NCBI RefSeq assembly: GCF_020520425.1
Contig: NC_079487.1
Span: 127,122,385-127,186,384 of the forward strand
Direction: 5' to 3'
From: Spinacia oleracea
Taxonomy: Eukaryota > Streptophyta > Magnoliopsida > Caryophyllales > Amaranthaceae
DNA length: 64,000 nucleotides
The notes under the pieces were generated by a model that saw only the letters and a program-made list of their open reading frames with translations, was not told the DNA's origin and searched no databases. The position numbers were made by a program, and so were the translations under genes. Shown piece by piece: positions 39,785-51,305 of the stretch (positions within the stretch are counted from its first letter, which is position 1; each line of letters starts with the position of its first letter).

Positions 39785-39910
39785 ACGCCAACCCTAATTT
39801 TATTACTCTTTCTCTTATCAGGTAAGACAACGCCAACCCTAATTTATTACTCTCTCTTATCTTGTGCGCCGAATTTAGTACACCAACCCTAATTTTATTA
39901 CTCTCTCTCA
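39785..39910. repeat. Three diverged tandem copies of a roughly 50-bp unit
   Basis: Each copy carries CCAACCCTAATTT(T)ATTACTC followed by TCTCTTATC or TCTCATC. Spacing is about 45-55 bp. Confidence 0.7.
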
Positions 39911-40173
39911 TCTCATATAAACTCGGCCTTTTTCAATTAGATCGTTATGCGACATAAGGTGACTTGAAAGTGATATTAAGCGTTAAGCCCATTTTTCACA
40001 AATACATAAGAAAAACTGATTATTATATCTTGTGATTAGAGTGGACATTGTGCCTCCTAGACATTTGTGTGCAAGATTTTACAAACTAAGATATGTTTCA
40101 AGCAATTACAGGACAAACTTCCTCCGTATCTCAAAATTCTAAATTAGTATTTAAAACAATGCATCTATTAAGA

Positions 40174-40323
40174 AACGGAGGAAATACAGTACTAACATTT
40201 AAGGTTCTTTAAGTAATTCTACATACTTTCATGCAAAATCTCCTATAAATAAACGGAGGAAATATAGTACTAACATTTAAGGTTCTTTACGTAATTCTAC
40301 ATACTCTGATGCAAAATCTCTTG
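40174..40323. repeat. 77-bp tandem duplication
   Basis: Copies start at 40174 and 40251 with AAACGGAGGAAATA and differ at only a few bases. The second copy is cut slightly short near 40323. The AACGGAGGAA start resembles a Stowaway terminus. Confidence 0.85.
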
Positions 40324-40514
40324 ATAAACAAAAAGAGGAACTTCAGTTCCATACTTCCATGGCTAACAAGCCGCAAGCGAGGCAAAGAATAGTTATCACA
40401 TACTACAGTTTTTTTTGATGGGTAACCATAAACATGGGCACACTAGTATACAACATAAATGCAAGCCTAGCTTAAAAATCTTCTCTAATAAGAGCTAGCT
40501 TCGGCCAATAAGTA

Positions 40515-43507
40515 TCAACAGGTAGCTGCTATAGCCCCGAGGAGGGAGGTAATGAAACGCATCTGTGTTTCTTCATCGATCTTAGAGAAAAGGGGAACAT
40601 GCACGAAAAGGGATTTGTGGCCTCTGGCTTCTGCAAACCTCGCGGAGTGATAGTACACGTAATTACATACAAAACGACCAGCGTCATCTGAGATCATTAC
40701 ATCAAAGCCTTTCTTCTTCAACAAACTTTGAATAGCCTCCACCGAGCATGTAGTCTTCATCCATGTAAAAAGAAAAAGATATCAAGTATATTAGGAAAAA
40801 AGTTGTTGGGACAACGGTGTACGTGTATAAATGTCAATTTAGTAAGATCCTCATTCTCCCCATTCTATCTCTCTCTAGAACCTTACTTTCCCCAAAGTTG
40901 TTACGTTCATATGCATGCCATGAGAAGGGACTTGTTGCTTGACTCAGGGTGGCACGCCTTATTTTCATACAACTTAAACTTAAATATTAGTGAATTGTGG
41001 CAATAAATCCTCCTACAATACGTGACATACGTCAATACCCAATGATGCCCATCTTATCTGCCCTCGGTCCATGGTGCAAAATACATGGACTGGACATCCA
41101 CACACAAGGGCACAAAGGTCATTTCTACGGTTTGTGCATGAAATCCTAATCCACATGTTGGGATTAGCTTATACTTCCTTAAAATGCCCTTTCCGAGAAA
41201 TTATTTATAGATAGAAGCGAAATGAACTCCTTAGAACTATCAGGGTGTCAAGCCTAGACCTGGAATCAGAACTAGTAACAGATTTTAGAACACTGCCGTA
41301 TTTCATCTCCAAAAGAGGATCTAACTCTTTCTTTCCGGCTCAGAGTACTTGGCTCAGGTCAAGTTCCAGTTAGAAATAAATCAATACTAAAAGTTATTGT
41401 CATCTTTTCAGATTCCAACAGTGAGTCTGGACACAGCAATTCAAACCGACCAGGATGATCATTTTAACTTATGTTTTACCAGCTAGTCCTTAATATAACC
41501 TTTTTTCTTTCTACAGCATATAACACAAGGAAATATGCATATATGTCAAAGCCTTATTACCATATTAAACAGATAAAAACAAATCACATGTTGGCAGTTA
41601 CCTGTCTCGTATTAGATATTTCCCCATCATCTGGGACTATTGGTACTTGCTGAAAGAAGAAAGATAATGATTAATAAACTTGAATATAAACCAAGCTACA
41701 TTGCTAATAATGACAAGAGTGGTGAGGGGGAAGAGAAGAATCTTATCTACCTGTGGTTGCCACCCGAGCTCATCAGAACAGCGAAATGTTGCTTCATTGA
41801 ACGCTTGACGTTCAAGTGCAAACTTTTGGGCACCACTATTCACTCCCAAATGAAGCTGGAAATAGCAGCCAAAAAGTCAATGACATGGTATATTCAAGTC
41901 AATATAAGGATACTGTCTCCATAAACAGGGACAATTAAGCAAACCACTACTGAAAGGAACTATATTTAGCATATTACTGGTCGTACTTATGGCAGTGATT
42001 GTAAGAAGTACTCCGTACAAGAACATCATTTACCTATTTACTTTACAGAACATTGTCACAAATATTTTTGATGATAAGTTCTGTGCCTCGAGAAGCTGGA
42101 CATAATGCTTAAACTGGACAGAGGAGTAGATGATTCCCATTAACATCAGGGACAATTCGACAATTTTATTTCGAAAACGGGTTATTACTGCATTATTATT
42201 AGTGAAAGACCATACATCATTGCTTTTATGTTTCTACATAAACTTGATTAACAATTCTCCCCTTATCCCACCTTGAAAATGGAGCGAGCCAAAAATATAA
42301 AGGTGGACAATACTTTTGGGATGGAGGAGTAGAGTACATTTTTTAATACTCCCTCCGTCCCAGATTAGTTGTTACACTTACCTTTGCACAAAGTTTTAGG
42401 TGATAAGTGGTTGTTTGGTTATCAATTGTTATTTTATTGAAAAAGTAGATGTGATAGGAGTTGGTGGAGTATTTTTTTAATTGAATGAGAGAGGATGTGG
42501 GGACAAAATAAAATTTAGTGGGAAGAGAGAGACAATATAATAATTGTGGGGTCATTCCTAATTTAGAAGTGTAACAACTAATCTGGGACGCACGGAAAAG
42601 GAAAGTGTAACAACTAATCTGGGACGCACGAAAAAAGAAAGTGTAACAATTAATGTGGAACGGAGGGAGTAGTTACCCATCCTCTCCTTTTCTTGGTTTG
42701 CTTTAACTACTTCATTGGAAAAACAAGACAGCACCATTAGAATAAGCAAAATTGCACAAAGAAATCATCACATATTCACATCGCAACGTTTTTCATAGTG
42801 TGTTAGACTAAGTAAAGGAGCCTTTTTATTTTATTGCATTTAACAATTGCCCAAATGGAAAGTACAAGCGAGTCCTACATGTTCACACAAAACCAAGCAA
42901 TAAGTTCATGGAAGATTGGCAATCACTACAATCACACAAAAACAATCAATAATAAGTTCATGGAAGATCGGCAATCATTACAATCACAAAAAAAAAGGGG
43001 GTTAGACTCAAACTTTCCCGGACAATACACTTGTTCCCATCAAACCAATCATAAATTAGACAATCAGTGAATTAGATGTCAGCTACAACATGCTCATGAT
43101 ATACCAATAAAAAACAGATATTTGGATGTATTTCTCAAATTCATTGCTGTTGCAAAGATGATAGTACGGTAAATACCTAATATAGGCATATAGCTGCGTA
43201 GAAAGTTAAGGCAATCAATTCTAGAATCCATGCAACTATGCAAGTGAAGACTCACCCACACAACTGATTCATTGTCAGGATTAGGGGCAGCTCTCTCAAA
43301 CAACTCGAAAAGAGCTGGTTTCGCCCCCTCACCGGCTGTCTCAAGAATTGTGCAACTTGCAAGTTTCACCCCAGTAGGAAGGCCATTTTTCGAAACATAC
43401 TCATTCAAGTTACTAACAATGGTTTCCGTTGGATTCTCTGATACTCCTTGAAATTTCTTGAAACCAGTAACATGGCATGTGATATTCTTAGGTCCTTCTG
43501 ATCCCAT
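40515..43507 (-). CDS. Pyroglutamyl-peptidase I (pyrrolidone-carboxyl peptidase), family C15
   Basis: A cytosolic cysteine peptidase that removes N-terminal pyroglutamate. Four coding exons (minus strand): 43507-43256, 41855-41751, 41649-41602 and 40754-40515; 214 aa, the usual family length. It begins MGSEGPKNITCHVTGFKKF. The triad can be placed by comparison with bacterial Pcp: Glu99 (ALERQAFN), Cys165 (GRFVCNYVYYHS) and His187 (SLFVHVPLF). The start at 43507 is the first ATG after a CAAG acceptor at 43514. A non-coding 5' exon probably lies near 45195-45100 (donor CCT|GTAAGAA at 45100) with a TATA-like box at 45225-45236, which makes a 5'-UTR intron of about 1.6 kb. Intron 1 of the coding region holds a Stowaway element at 42349-42669. 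Confidence 0.93.
42349..42669. mobile_element. Stowaway-type MITE with triplicated 3' end
   Basis: Termini CTCCCTCCGTCCCAGATTAG and GTGGAACGGAGGGAG with TA on both flanks (42347-42348 and 42670-42671). The 3' subterminal GTGTAACAACTAATCTGGGA unit occurs three times at 42569, 42605 and 42641, an exact 36-bp period. It lies in coding intron 1 of the pyroglutamyl-peptidase gene. Confidence 0.88.
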
Positions 43508-45099
43508 GTCCACCTTGCGAACACAACAATTCCCAATTCTTTATCAAGGATGAAATTCCAAGAAAAACCTACAGGAAAAACAGTATTCAAGAAGCAAACT
43601 GCTATTAGATTAACGATCGCTAGAAACTGATGGAAACTCACTTTGTGAACAGAGTAAATAAGCACTTATAGCTAATACTTGTATGTGACCATGCCGGGGT
43701 CAGGGAAAAGAAAGAACACTTGGCCCTGTTTCATGCACTCTGTTCAACCAATTTTGATGATCATAGCAGAGGTTATGTAAGATCTCTGAGAACAAGCCAT
43801 TATTCAAATGGATAATCACTTGAACTAATACTGATTACTGACTATCACAGCCATGCTATTCTGATCTTATACGCTTTTCTCCTTGTACAACTCAGAACTT
43901 AGTAAACCTTATTCAGGAGGAATCCTAGTAGTCAAACGAGCTAACACCAATGCATGATTTCATGTAGTGATCAGACTATAGTGATGCAAATAACTGAAAT
44001 TTACCAAAACAAGATGGGGAGCACCAACATGTACAAAAAGAGTGACAGAAAAGCAAATTAAGAGCTCAGCATCAGACAGACACACAAGGCATTCCAAAAT
44101 AATAAAGGAACTTGTTTGTTCCATTTGCAAAAATAATCAGCGACACAGATTTATCAGTCGCTGGCGCTCTGCACTCGATTTCAATGAAACACACGTCCTG
44201 TATTCAACATTCAACGCATTTCCCGCGTTATCAGAGGTAACACTATCAATCAGTTCTCTGTTACCACTTTTAGCACTCTCCGTAATATTAATCTAATAGT
44301 AGTATGTGCTTCAAACCATAAAATTTAGTCTTAATGCAACAACTCTGTCCAATAATCTACCTAAGACGATATAGCAGCATCTGTAACCCAATTCGGTACA
44401 GCCCCAATAAAGAAAAGCCGCAAAGGCAACGTATCCTTAGAGCTGTACAGATAAGGTAATAAACTCTGAACATCAATTCCACACTCACAAAACGTAGCAA
44501 TCTGTATTTAATCCACATCATACAACAACTTATATGGATCCAAACACAAATTCATGTCACTGTCAACAACAAGAATCCGGTATGTATTCGGTAAACTCGA
44601 ATATAACACTGTACAAAGTGCAAATTGCAATGATTTTACCATAATTGCAAGACACCCTAGGAAGGTAAAGACAGTGGAATCAACACACAAACTTATTCTC
44701 AAACTTTTCAGAACTTGTACGGTAAAGAACATAGAAACATCAAATATACAAAAAAAACAAAAAAAAAGACCCAACAAATAAAGCAAAACACTGAACAAAC
44801 CAATCAAACCCAGAAAATCTTCAAATTACACAATTCAACAATCCACAATTTAGATGATATGAGAAGATCCTCCAAATAAAACCACCTACCAAATCCTACT
44901 TACAAAATACAGTAAACAAATCCCAATTGGATGATCAATAATTTAGACTATATTGAGGAGCAATTAAAACAGGAAAAACTATGCAATTCACTCGCTCAAA
45001 CATAATTGAGATTATTAATAATAATTGAATAAAATTAACAAACTTGTACATGAAAAAAGCTGAAATTTTGAAAAGGAATGAAAAGGGAACAATTCTTAC

Positions 45100-45200
45100 A
45101 GGATTACAATTTGAGTAATAATTGGGAAGTCCTTGAATATGATGATTGCAACCCCCCTCCTCCAAAATATTCGCTTTTAGCTGGAGGAATCGAGAAAAGA
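45100..45200 (-). other. Probable 5' non-coding exon of the pyroglutamyl-peptidase gene
   Basis: A good donor (CCT|GTAAGAA on the minus strand) lies at 45100, about 25 bp downstream of the start of a short leader after the TATA-like box. The acceptor is probably at 43514, just before the ATG. Inferred; transcript evidence would decide. Confidence 0.45.
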
Positions 45201-45224
45201 GAGAAACTGAAGTTGAAGGGTGTG

Positions 45225-45236
45225 TATATATATAAA
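45225..45236 (-). promoter_or_regulatory. TATA box of the pyroglutamyl-peptidase gene
   Basis: The minus strand reads TTTATATATATA, with a purine/pyrimidine-rich leader following about 30 bp downstream. It sits just upstream of the inferred 5' non-coding exon. Confidence 0.5.
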
Positions 45237-45559
45237 TTTGTAAACTTGCTGAGGGGTGCCTATCTAAATACTCCGTAATTTTTATTTTCTGTAGAAGGAA
45301 TAAATACCAGTAAAAATCTGTAAAAGGCCCCTCAAATCCTCAATTCATCAAATTTTATGCGAAGTAGCCCCTTTTGATTCGGTGGGGGCGGTGCACCGGC
45401 TTTATTAGGTAGGAAGTACGAATACAATTTTGTTACCTCCAGTCCCCGCCCTCGTCGTTATTCAGTGAGATGTTGTTTGGTGGTTGATCAAATCATCTCC
45501 GCTACGGTGGTACTCGTGGTTACAGGTTCGATGCTCATGAATGGGGTATATGGATTACT

Positions 45560-45736
45560 TTCTTTTTTTTTTGTTCTACTACGAGGAGCTCCCACCGCCT
45601 TCGGCGAGGTAATCTCCCGTGGGAGTTTGAATGGATACCTCGATGGGCAGCATCCTTCCAGTTGAGATTTTTTCCATTCCCAATGGTTGAGGAGCAAGAG
45701 ACCCTTAACCACTCATGCCAACCTCAATTGGTAATA
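45560..45736 (-). mobile_element. SINE, about 177 bp
   Basis: A 12-bp duplication ATATGGATTACT flanks it (45548-45559 and 45737-45748). On the minus strand it opens with ACCAATTGAGGTTGGCATGA and a box-A-like GCATGAGTGGTTAAGGG and ends in poly(A). It has jumped into sequence that itself looks like a tRNA-derived SINE 5' region, with a box-B-like GGTTCGATGC at 45525-45534. Confidence 0.75.
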
Positions 45737-46806
45737 ATATGGATTACTCTCTCTTTTTATTATTCACAGGGAGCCTAGGAGGGAGTATAAGTACCATATT
45801 AACAACTTAATTAACGAGTGAAATAAGGAGTATGTGAAGTACGTAACAGGCTAGCAATGTAGGTTATGTAATTCAATAATTCTTGTTCCATAAAGAACAT
45901 CCAACGTAACAAGCAATGTTTTGACATAGTAGAAAAGATTATACTTTTCAATTAAAAAGATTGGGGATTCAAGCCCTACTTATAGCACTTTAAGGGAGGG
46001 ATCCCTTTATCATTCTCACTCTTAAAGTGTCTAGTCTGCTAACCCAGATCGAGTTGACCCATGCGGAATTCCGGTCCAGTAGGGACTTTATCTTGCTTTA
46101 AAAAAGAAAAAGAAAAAGAAAAAAAAGGACCATACAACGTTTTCTGACCTTGTAAAATACGAAGTACATAGTATACACTTATTATTTATTAACGTGTTAA
46201 ATTTATTTAAATGAAAAAAAAAACCATTTCAAACAAAAAAATATAGAATCCTTTCATTTATGTAAGCAACTGTATAAGTACTTTGTATGACATTTGTTTG
46301 CAAAATTACAATATCAAATATCACGCTCACATCACATGCATAAACACCAGTATATATGCTTAAGTGAGCAATAAAAAAAGAGGAATGTTGATGGTATTTG
46401 ATTCGGGTGTTTTAAGTTAACCTTCGTAGAGTTGACCTAGAAGTAAAAGTGGAAAACTTTGAGTATGAATGTGGCCTTCAAAACTTTAACCAATTAAGTC
46501 AAATAATGCTTATTTCTCTTATAAATAATTCATAATTTTTTAGTTGCAACGTTTAATTTACTTTTACACTATTTATATATTTTTCTTTGACCAGCTTTGA
46601 TGATTATATATAAATTATATAGTCACGTGAGATATTATTAGATTCATTTCGATTTATATTTTCTCAATGTCAATTTTATAAGCTTTACTTATATGCGTTA
46701 GAGATATTAATGGTAAAAAATATACATTGAAAAGCGTGAAATTTAATTGTTACAACTAAATACGGAGTAGAATGGAGGGAAGTACTCCGTAGAAATTAAG
46801 AGAATA

Positions 46807-47247
46807 CTCCCTCCGAATCTAAATGTTTTTCCCATTTCCTTTTTAAGTGTCACAAAATGATATTCTCATTTGTTTTCTTTTCTTTTTAACCTTGTAATCT
46901 TATTGGTTTATTAATATAAAACCATGCAAGCTCATTGGTTAGTTTTAAATATTGATTGATTGATGAGTTGGCATTTTGATTCCTTAAATTCTATTGACTC
47001 TACAAATAAAAACATTAAAAGTTGATTTGTTTTCTTGTAAAAAAAACAGCAAAGACAACAACTCCCCAAAAAATACAACAATAATAAAATAGCAAATGGG
47101 AAAAACTCTCAATGTTGCTTGGTTTTCTTTCTCCTTAATTACCGCGTAAAATAGCAAATGGGAAAAACTCTCAATGTTGCTTGGTTTTCTTTCTCCTTAA
47201 TTACCGCGTAAAATAGCAAATGGGAAAAACATTAGATTCGGATGGAT
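46807..47247. mobile_element. Stowaway-type MITE with tandem 3' repeats
   Basis: Termini CTCCCTCCGAATCTAAATG and (inverted) ATCCATCCGAATCTAATG, continued by TTTTTCCCATTT on both sides, with TA flanks at 46805-46806 and 47248-47249. A 62-bp unit containing AGCAAATGGGAAAAAC is tandemly repeated about 2.3 times (starts at 47091, 47153 and 47215) and abuts the 3' end. Confidence 0.8.
47091..47230. repeat. 62-bp tandem repeat inside the Stowaway element
   Basis: Two full and one partial nearly identical copies, each running from AGCAAATGGGAAAAACTCTC to TTACCGCGTAAAAT. The perfect identity suggests recent amplification. Confidence 0.95.
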
Positions 47248-47507
47248 TATATGTTATCGTATCATATCGTGTGACTTTAATGTAAAATTAGGAGCATCAA
47301 ATGAAAAATAGTACTAATTGAGTGAAGAAAATCAAACATCGATAATTCAAACCTTAATTCTTAGGAGTTAGGACTATGGAGATAACACTAGTTTTGCATG
47401 ACCTAACGTATTTAAACTTTGAAGAGGATTCTACCTAACTCTTAACAAACTCTAACTTAAACTAGTCTAACATGGGTTTTTTTTTTTCAAGAAGGAAAAG
47501 TACATAA

Positions 47508-47705
47508 TGTTAAGATCTGATCCATGAAACACACGTGTGAGAGTCTCACATTGATAAAAGAGAAGAGAGTTAAACACTTTAATAAGGCCAAGGGGCTACT
47601 CCCCTTATTGCCATATGATTTTAAGGTGGAACTCCTTCGGACTTGTTAAGTGGGCTCTCTCTCTTGATGACGGGTGCGGCCCAGAGAGGGAGTGATACAC
47701 TCTGA
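47508..47705. mobile_element. LTR-like fragment (TRIM/solo-LTR candidate)
   Basis: The stretch starts TGTTAAGATCTGATCCATG and contains AGTCTCACATTGATAAAAG, a GGGCTACTCCCCTTATTGCC block and GGTGGAACTCC. I recall this layout from small LTR retrotransposons. No second LTR, primer site or target duplication is resolved, so the class is uncertain. Confidence 0.35.
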
Positions 47706-47882
47706 CCTATGAAACATCACATGTGACCCATATTGAAAAAGGATCAATATATGGGTCGTAATGTTATGACCAAAAAAGTAAAAAAAAAACCCAAAAAAAA
47801 CCAATTGGTACGTCCAAAATAAATTGTGGCATGCTACTAGGGTTGGAGAGAGTATGCCATTGAGGAAATTAGTTGTGTATTA

Positions 47883-48008
47883 CTCCCTCCGTCCCTTAAT
47901 AATCGCACCGCCTTTTCTTTTCGGGTCCTCCCTTACATTTCTCACTAACTATATTAAAAAATACACCGTACCGATCAAATCGGTGCGAGTATTAGGGGAT
48001 GGAGAGAG
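47883..48008. mobile_element. Stowaway-type MITE, 126 bp
   Basis: Termini CTCCCTCCGTCCCTTAATA and TATTAGGGGATGGAGAGAG, flanked by TA at 47881-47882 and 48009-48010. The subterminal TCGCACCG / CGGTGCGA also pair. Confidence 0.88.
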
Positions 48009-48432
48009 TACATAGTATGAATTGCAACACATTTCACTGTAGAGTAATAACACATGTCTACATAAGTTCCTAAATTTTCAACGTACATTTATCGACATTA
48101 ATCTGTCATATTTTTTATATGTTTAAACTATGAAGTTAATAACATTGTGTAGCGTTTTTAAAATTTAGTTAGGGTGTTAGGAGATTCGCTAAGACGTCAA
48201 CACATTGTTGTCCCATTAAAAAAAAAAATCATATCCTCTTTATATGAAAATCAACGTAAAAAGAAATAAAGCACAAGATACACAAAACACGCTTATGATG
48301 TAAACACAATCACATGAGATTCATTAAGTGAATGGTAAAGAATGTACATAAAAAAGCATGAAAAGTCATTTCATGCAAACAAAAAAGAAATGAGGTAGCA
48401 ACATTCTAGACACACACAAGGCAACTTCAAAG

Positions 48433-49180
48433 CAGTGCCGGGGCTATAACTACGCCTTATCAATGGGCCCTGTGCAATTTTTTAAAATGGGGCCCTCAAT
48501 TCAAACTTTAATCAAAAAATCAATTTTTATAAAACAAAAAAACTTCCCTTAAAAAATTTGTCGAAATGATAAACATAAGAAAAAAACAAACATTAATGAA
48601 TCACTTAAAAAGAAATCAGATTGGATTTTTAGAGCAATCAAGTTTGTATTTTTATTTGTAAAAATTGAAGAACTTTTTTTGTACATATAGGGAAATTAGG
48701 GTGAGAAATAACGGTTTAATAATCAATTTATTGTAACATTGAAGATTAATCCGTTGAAAACGAGATTTGATAACGATTTGAAGGAGAAATTAAATTGGAG
48801 ATGAAAGGTATATATTCAAAGTTGGATGAGATTATGAGAATAGAGAAGAAGGGATGAATGTTTATTTTCCAGTAATCGACTAATTGGGAATCCCAACTGT
48901 TTGCATAGTAATCTCCGCGGAATTAAAAAAAGAAAAAAGAAAAAAAAAATACTCAGTCAAAGGAAGGACACCTGTCAATGTCCGAAAATCATGCAAAAAT
49001 GCAGTTTTATTGCCAAAGGGGATTCGAACCCCATACCTTTTATACATTATCATGTTACCTTAACCAATGCTCCATATTAGTTTTTATGTATATTTAGGAA
49101 ACTGTTTACCCTATATTTAAAATTAAAATATGAGGGCCCTGTTCCGTCGCTCACCCCGCGCCGCCCTAGAACCGGCCCTG
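48433..49180. mobile_element. Non-autonomous hAT element, 748 bp, with tRNA-like segment
   Basis: A perfect 8-bp duplication CTTCAAAG (48425-48432 and 49181-49188) flanks termini CAGTGCCGG and, inverted, CAGGGCCGG. The G/C-rich ends contrast with an AT-rich middle. At 49015-49085 the minus strand contains box-A-like GCATTGGTTAAGG and box-B-like GGGTTCGAATCCC, probably a SINE head carried inside the element. Confidence 0.85.
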
Positions 49181-49709
49181 CTTCAAAGATGTCCCGATAA
49201 ATATAAGCTTGATTTGATATTGTTAACCATAATTTATCCAGACTTTTTCAGACACATCCACCTACAAGGCTACAATAACTAAAATATTAGTCGTATACAA
49301 CAATGAAGGTAACACTACTATGTAGCACCGTCGAATTTCAGCATACTCGCTCAACACATCAAAGCATATTTATCGCGTTAAAAGATGTCCTCTCTTTATC
49401 TTTCATATCAACGTAAAAGAAAGCACAAGATATAGGCCTTGTTTGGCAAATGGCTTTTTGCTGGCTTTTTGGTTGGCTTTTGGCTGTTGGCTTTTTAATC
49501 TGGTCAAACAGCCAAAAAATGTGTTTGGTAACTGGCTTTTTAGCTTGCTGAAAAGCTAGCTTTTCCGCCAAAAATGAAAAGCTAGTAGCACTAGCTTTTT
49601 GGAGTTGGCTTTTGGCTTTTCACTATCTAAATTACTTTTTTGTCCTTGTTTTTTACTAATTAACTAATAATTAATAATTAGGGATTAGTGATTAGTGATT
49701 AGTGATTAG

Positions 49710-50252
49710 TAGACCTGTCAAAAATCGACCCGACCCGAAAACCGACCCGAACCCGACCCGAAAATACTGGGTCCTGAACAAGATTTTGTGACCCATAACC
49801 CGATTTTATCCGAACCCGAGCAACCCGAAAAGTAATGGGTCAAAACCCGACCGAACCCGTTTTGGACCCGACCGATTGAAAATCATTGTATTTATACTAA
49901 AAAATGAGATTATGAGAAAATTTAAGCATAATAAGCACGTTGTTTTTACTATTGTTGTGTGTAATATGATTTTATTTATACTTATACGTCATTTTATAGT
50001 TGAATTTGACTAAATATAAACTTGTGTAGGAAAATTTGTTAATTTCTGCTAATACTTTGTATATTTATCACCTAAATTAATGAAAATATAATGCGCGTTT
50101 TAAAATCTCTCAACCCGTTGGGTCGACCCGAACCCGAAAGTTCTGGGTCTTGAACAAGCATTTGTAAACCCGAACCCGAAAATGACCGACCCGATTCAAC
50201 CCGAACCCGAAAATAATTTTTTACAACCCGACCGACCCGTTTGACAGGTCTA
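49710..50252. mobile_element. Non-autonomous hAT element nested in the Harbinger-like element
   Basis: 13-bp perfect inverted termini TAGACCTGTCAAA and an 8-bp duplication GTGATTAG (49702-49709 and 50253-50260) made from the local GTGATTA repeat. Both sub-ends are arrays of ACCCGACCCGAA. 543 bp, non-coding. Confidence 0.9.
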
Positions 50253-50286
50253 GTGATTAGTGAATAGTGATTAGTGATTAGTGATT

Positions 50287-51107
50287 AGTAATTAATAATT
50301 AATAATTAATAATTAATAATTAATAATTAATAATTAATAATTAATAATTAATAATTAATAATTAATAATTAATAATTAATAATTAATAATTAATAATTAA
50401 TAATTAATAATTAATAATTAATAATTAATAATTAATAATTAATAATTAATAATTAATAATTAATAATTAATAATTAATAATTAATAATTAATAATTAATA
50501 ATTAATAATTAATAATTAATAATTAATAATTAATAATTAATAATTAATAATTAATAATTAATAATTAATAATTAATAATTAATAATTAATAATTAATAAT
50601 TAATAATTAATAATTAATAATTAATAATTAATAATTAATAATTAATAATTAATAATTAATAATTAATAATTAATAATTAATAATTAATAATTAATAATTA
50701 ATAATTAATAATTAATAATTAATAATTAATAATTAATAATTAATAATTAATAATTAATAATTAATAATTAATTAATAATTAATAATTAATAATAATAAGT
50801 AATAATTAATAATTAATAATTAATAATAATAATAATTAATAATTAATAATTAATAATTAATAATTAATAATTAATAATTAAGAATTAATAATTAATAAAT
50901 AATAATTAGTAATAATAATTAATAATTAATAATTAATAATTAGTAATTAATAATTAATAGTTAATAATTAATAGTTAATAGTTAATAGTTAATAGTTAAT
51001 AGTTAATAGTTAGTAGTTAGTAGTTAATAATTAATAATTAATAATTAATAATTAATAATTAATAATTAATAATTAATAATAATAATTATAATTAATAATT
51101 AATAATT

Positions 51108-51144
<37 letters not shown>

Positions 51145-51305
51145 TAATAATTAATAATTAATAATTAATAATTAATAATAATAATTAATAATTAATAATT
51201 AATAATTAATAATTAATAATAATAATTAATAATTATAATTAATAATTAATATAATAATTAATAATTAATAATTAATAATAATAATAATTAATAATTAATA
51301 ATTAA
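50287..51305. repeat. Heptamer microsatellite (AATTAAT)n
   Basis: About 1 kb of 7-bp periodic repeat, nearly pure for the first 480 bp and then mixed with TAGTTAA blocks and AATAAT triplets. Downstream (51360-51480) the inverted motif ATTATTAATT follows, so the region can fold back. Confidence 0.95.

Larger units (their letters stand above)
38692..40514. other. Intergenic DNA with short tandem duplications
   Basis: No gene is supported. Three copies of a unit containing CCAACCCTAATTTTATTACT lie between about 39785 and 39910. A 77-bp tandem duplication starts at 40174. A TCCTCCGT / ACGGAGGA inverted pair at 40118-40185 hints at a small Stowaway remnant. Confidence 0.5.
45240..47507. other. 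Intergenic DNA rich in retroposons and MITEs
   Basis: No gene is supported. It contains a SINE at 45560-45736, a possible SINE-like 3' end with an A/G-rich tail at 45960-46125, and a Stowaway element at 46807-47247. TACGGAGTA-type motifs lie at 45269, 46761 and 46783. Confidence 0.5.

Noticed and set aside
49730-50230. ACCCGACCCGAA and GGGTTGGGTC arrays as interstitial telomere sequence
   Set aside because: The unit is not TTTAGGG, and the arrays are bounded by hAT inverted repeats and 8-bp duplications.
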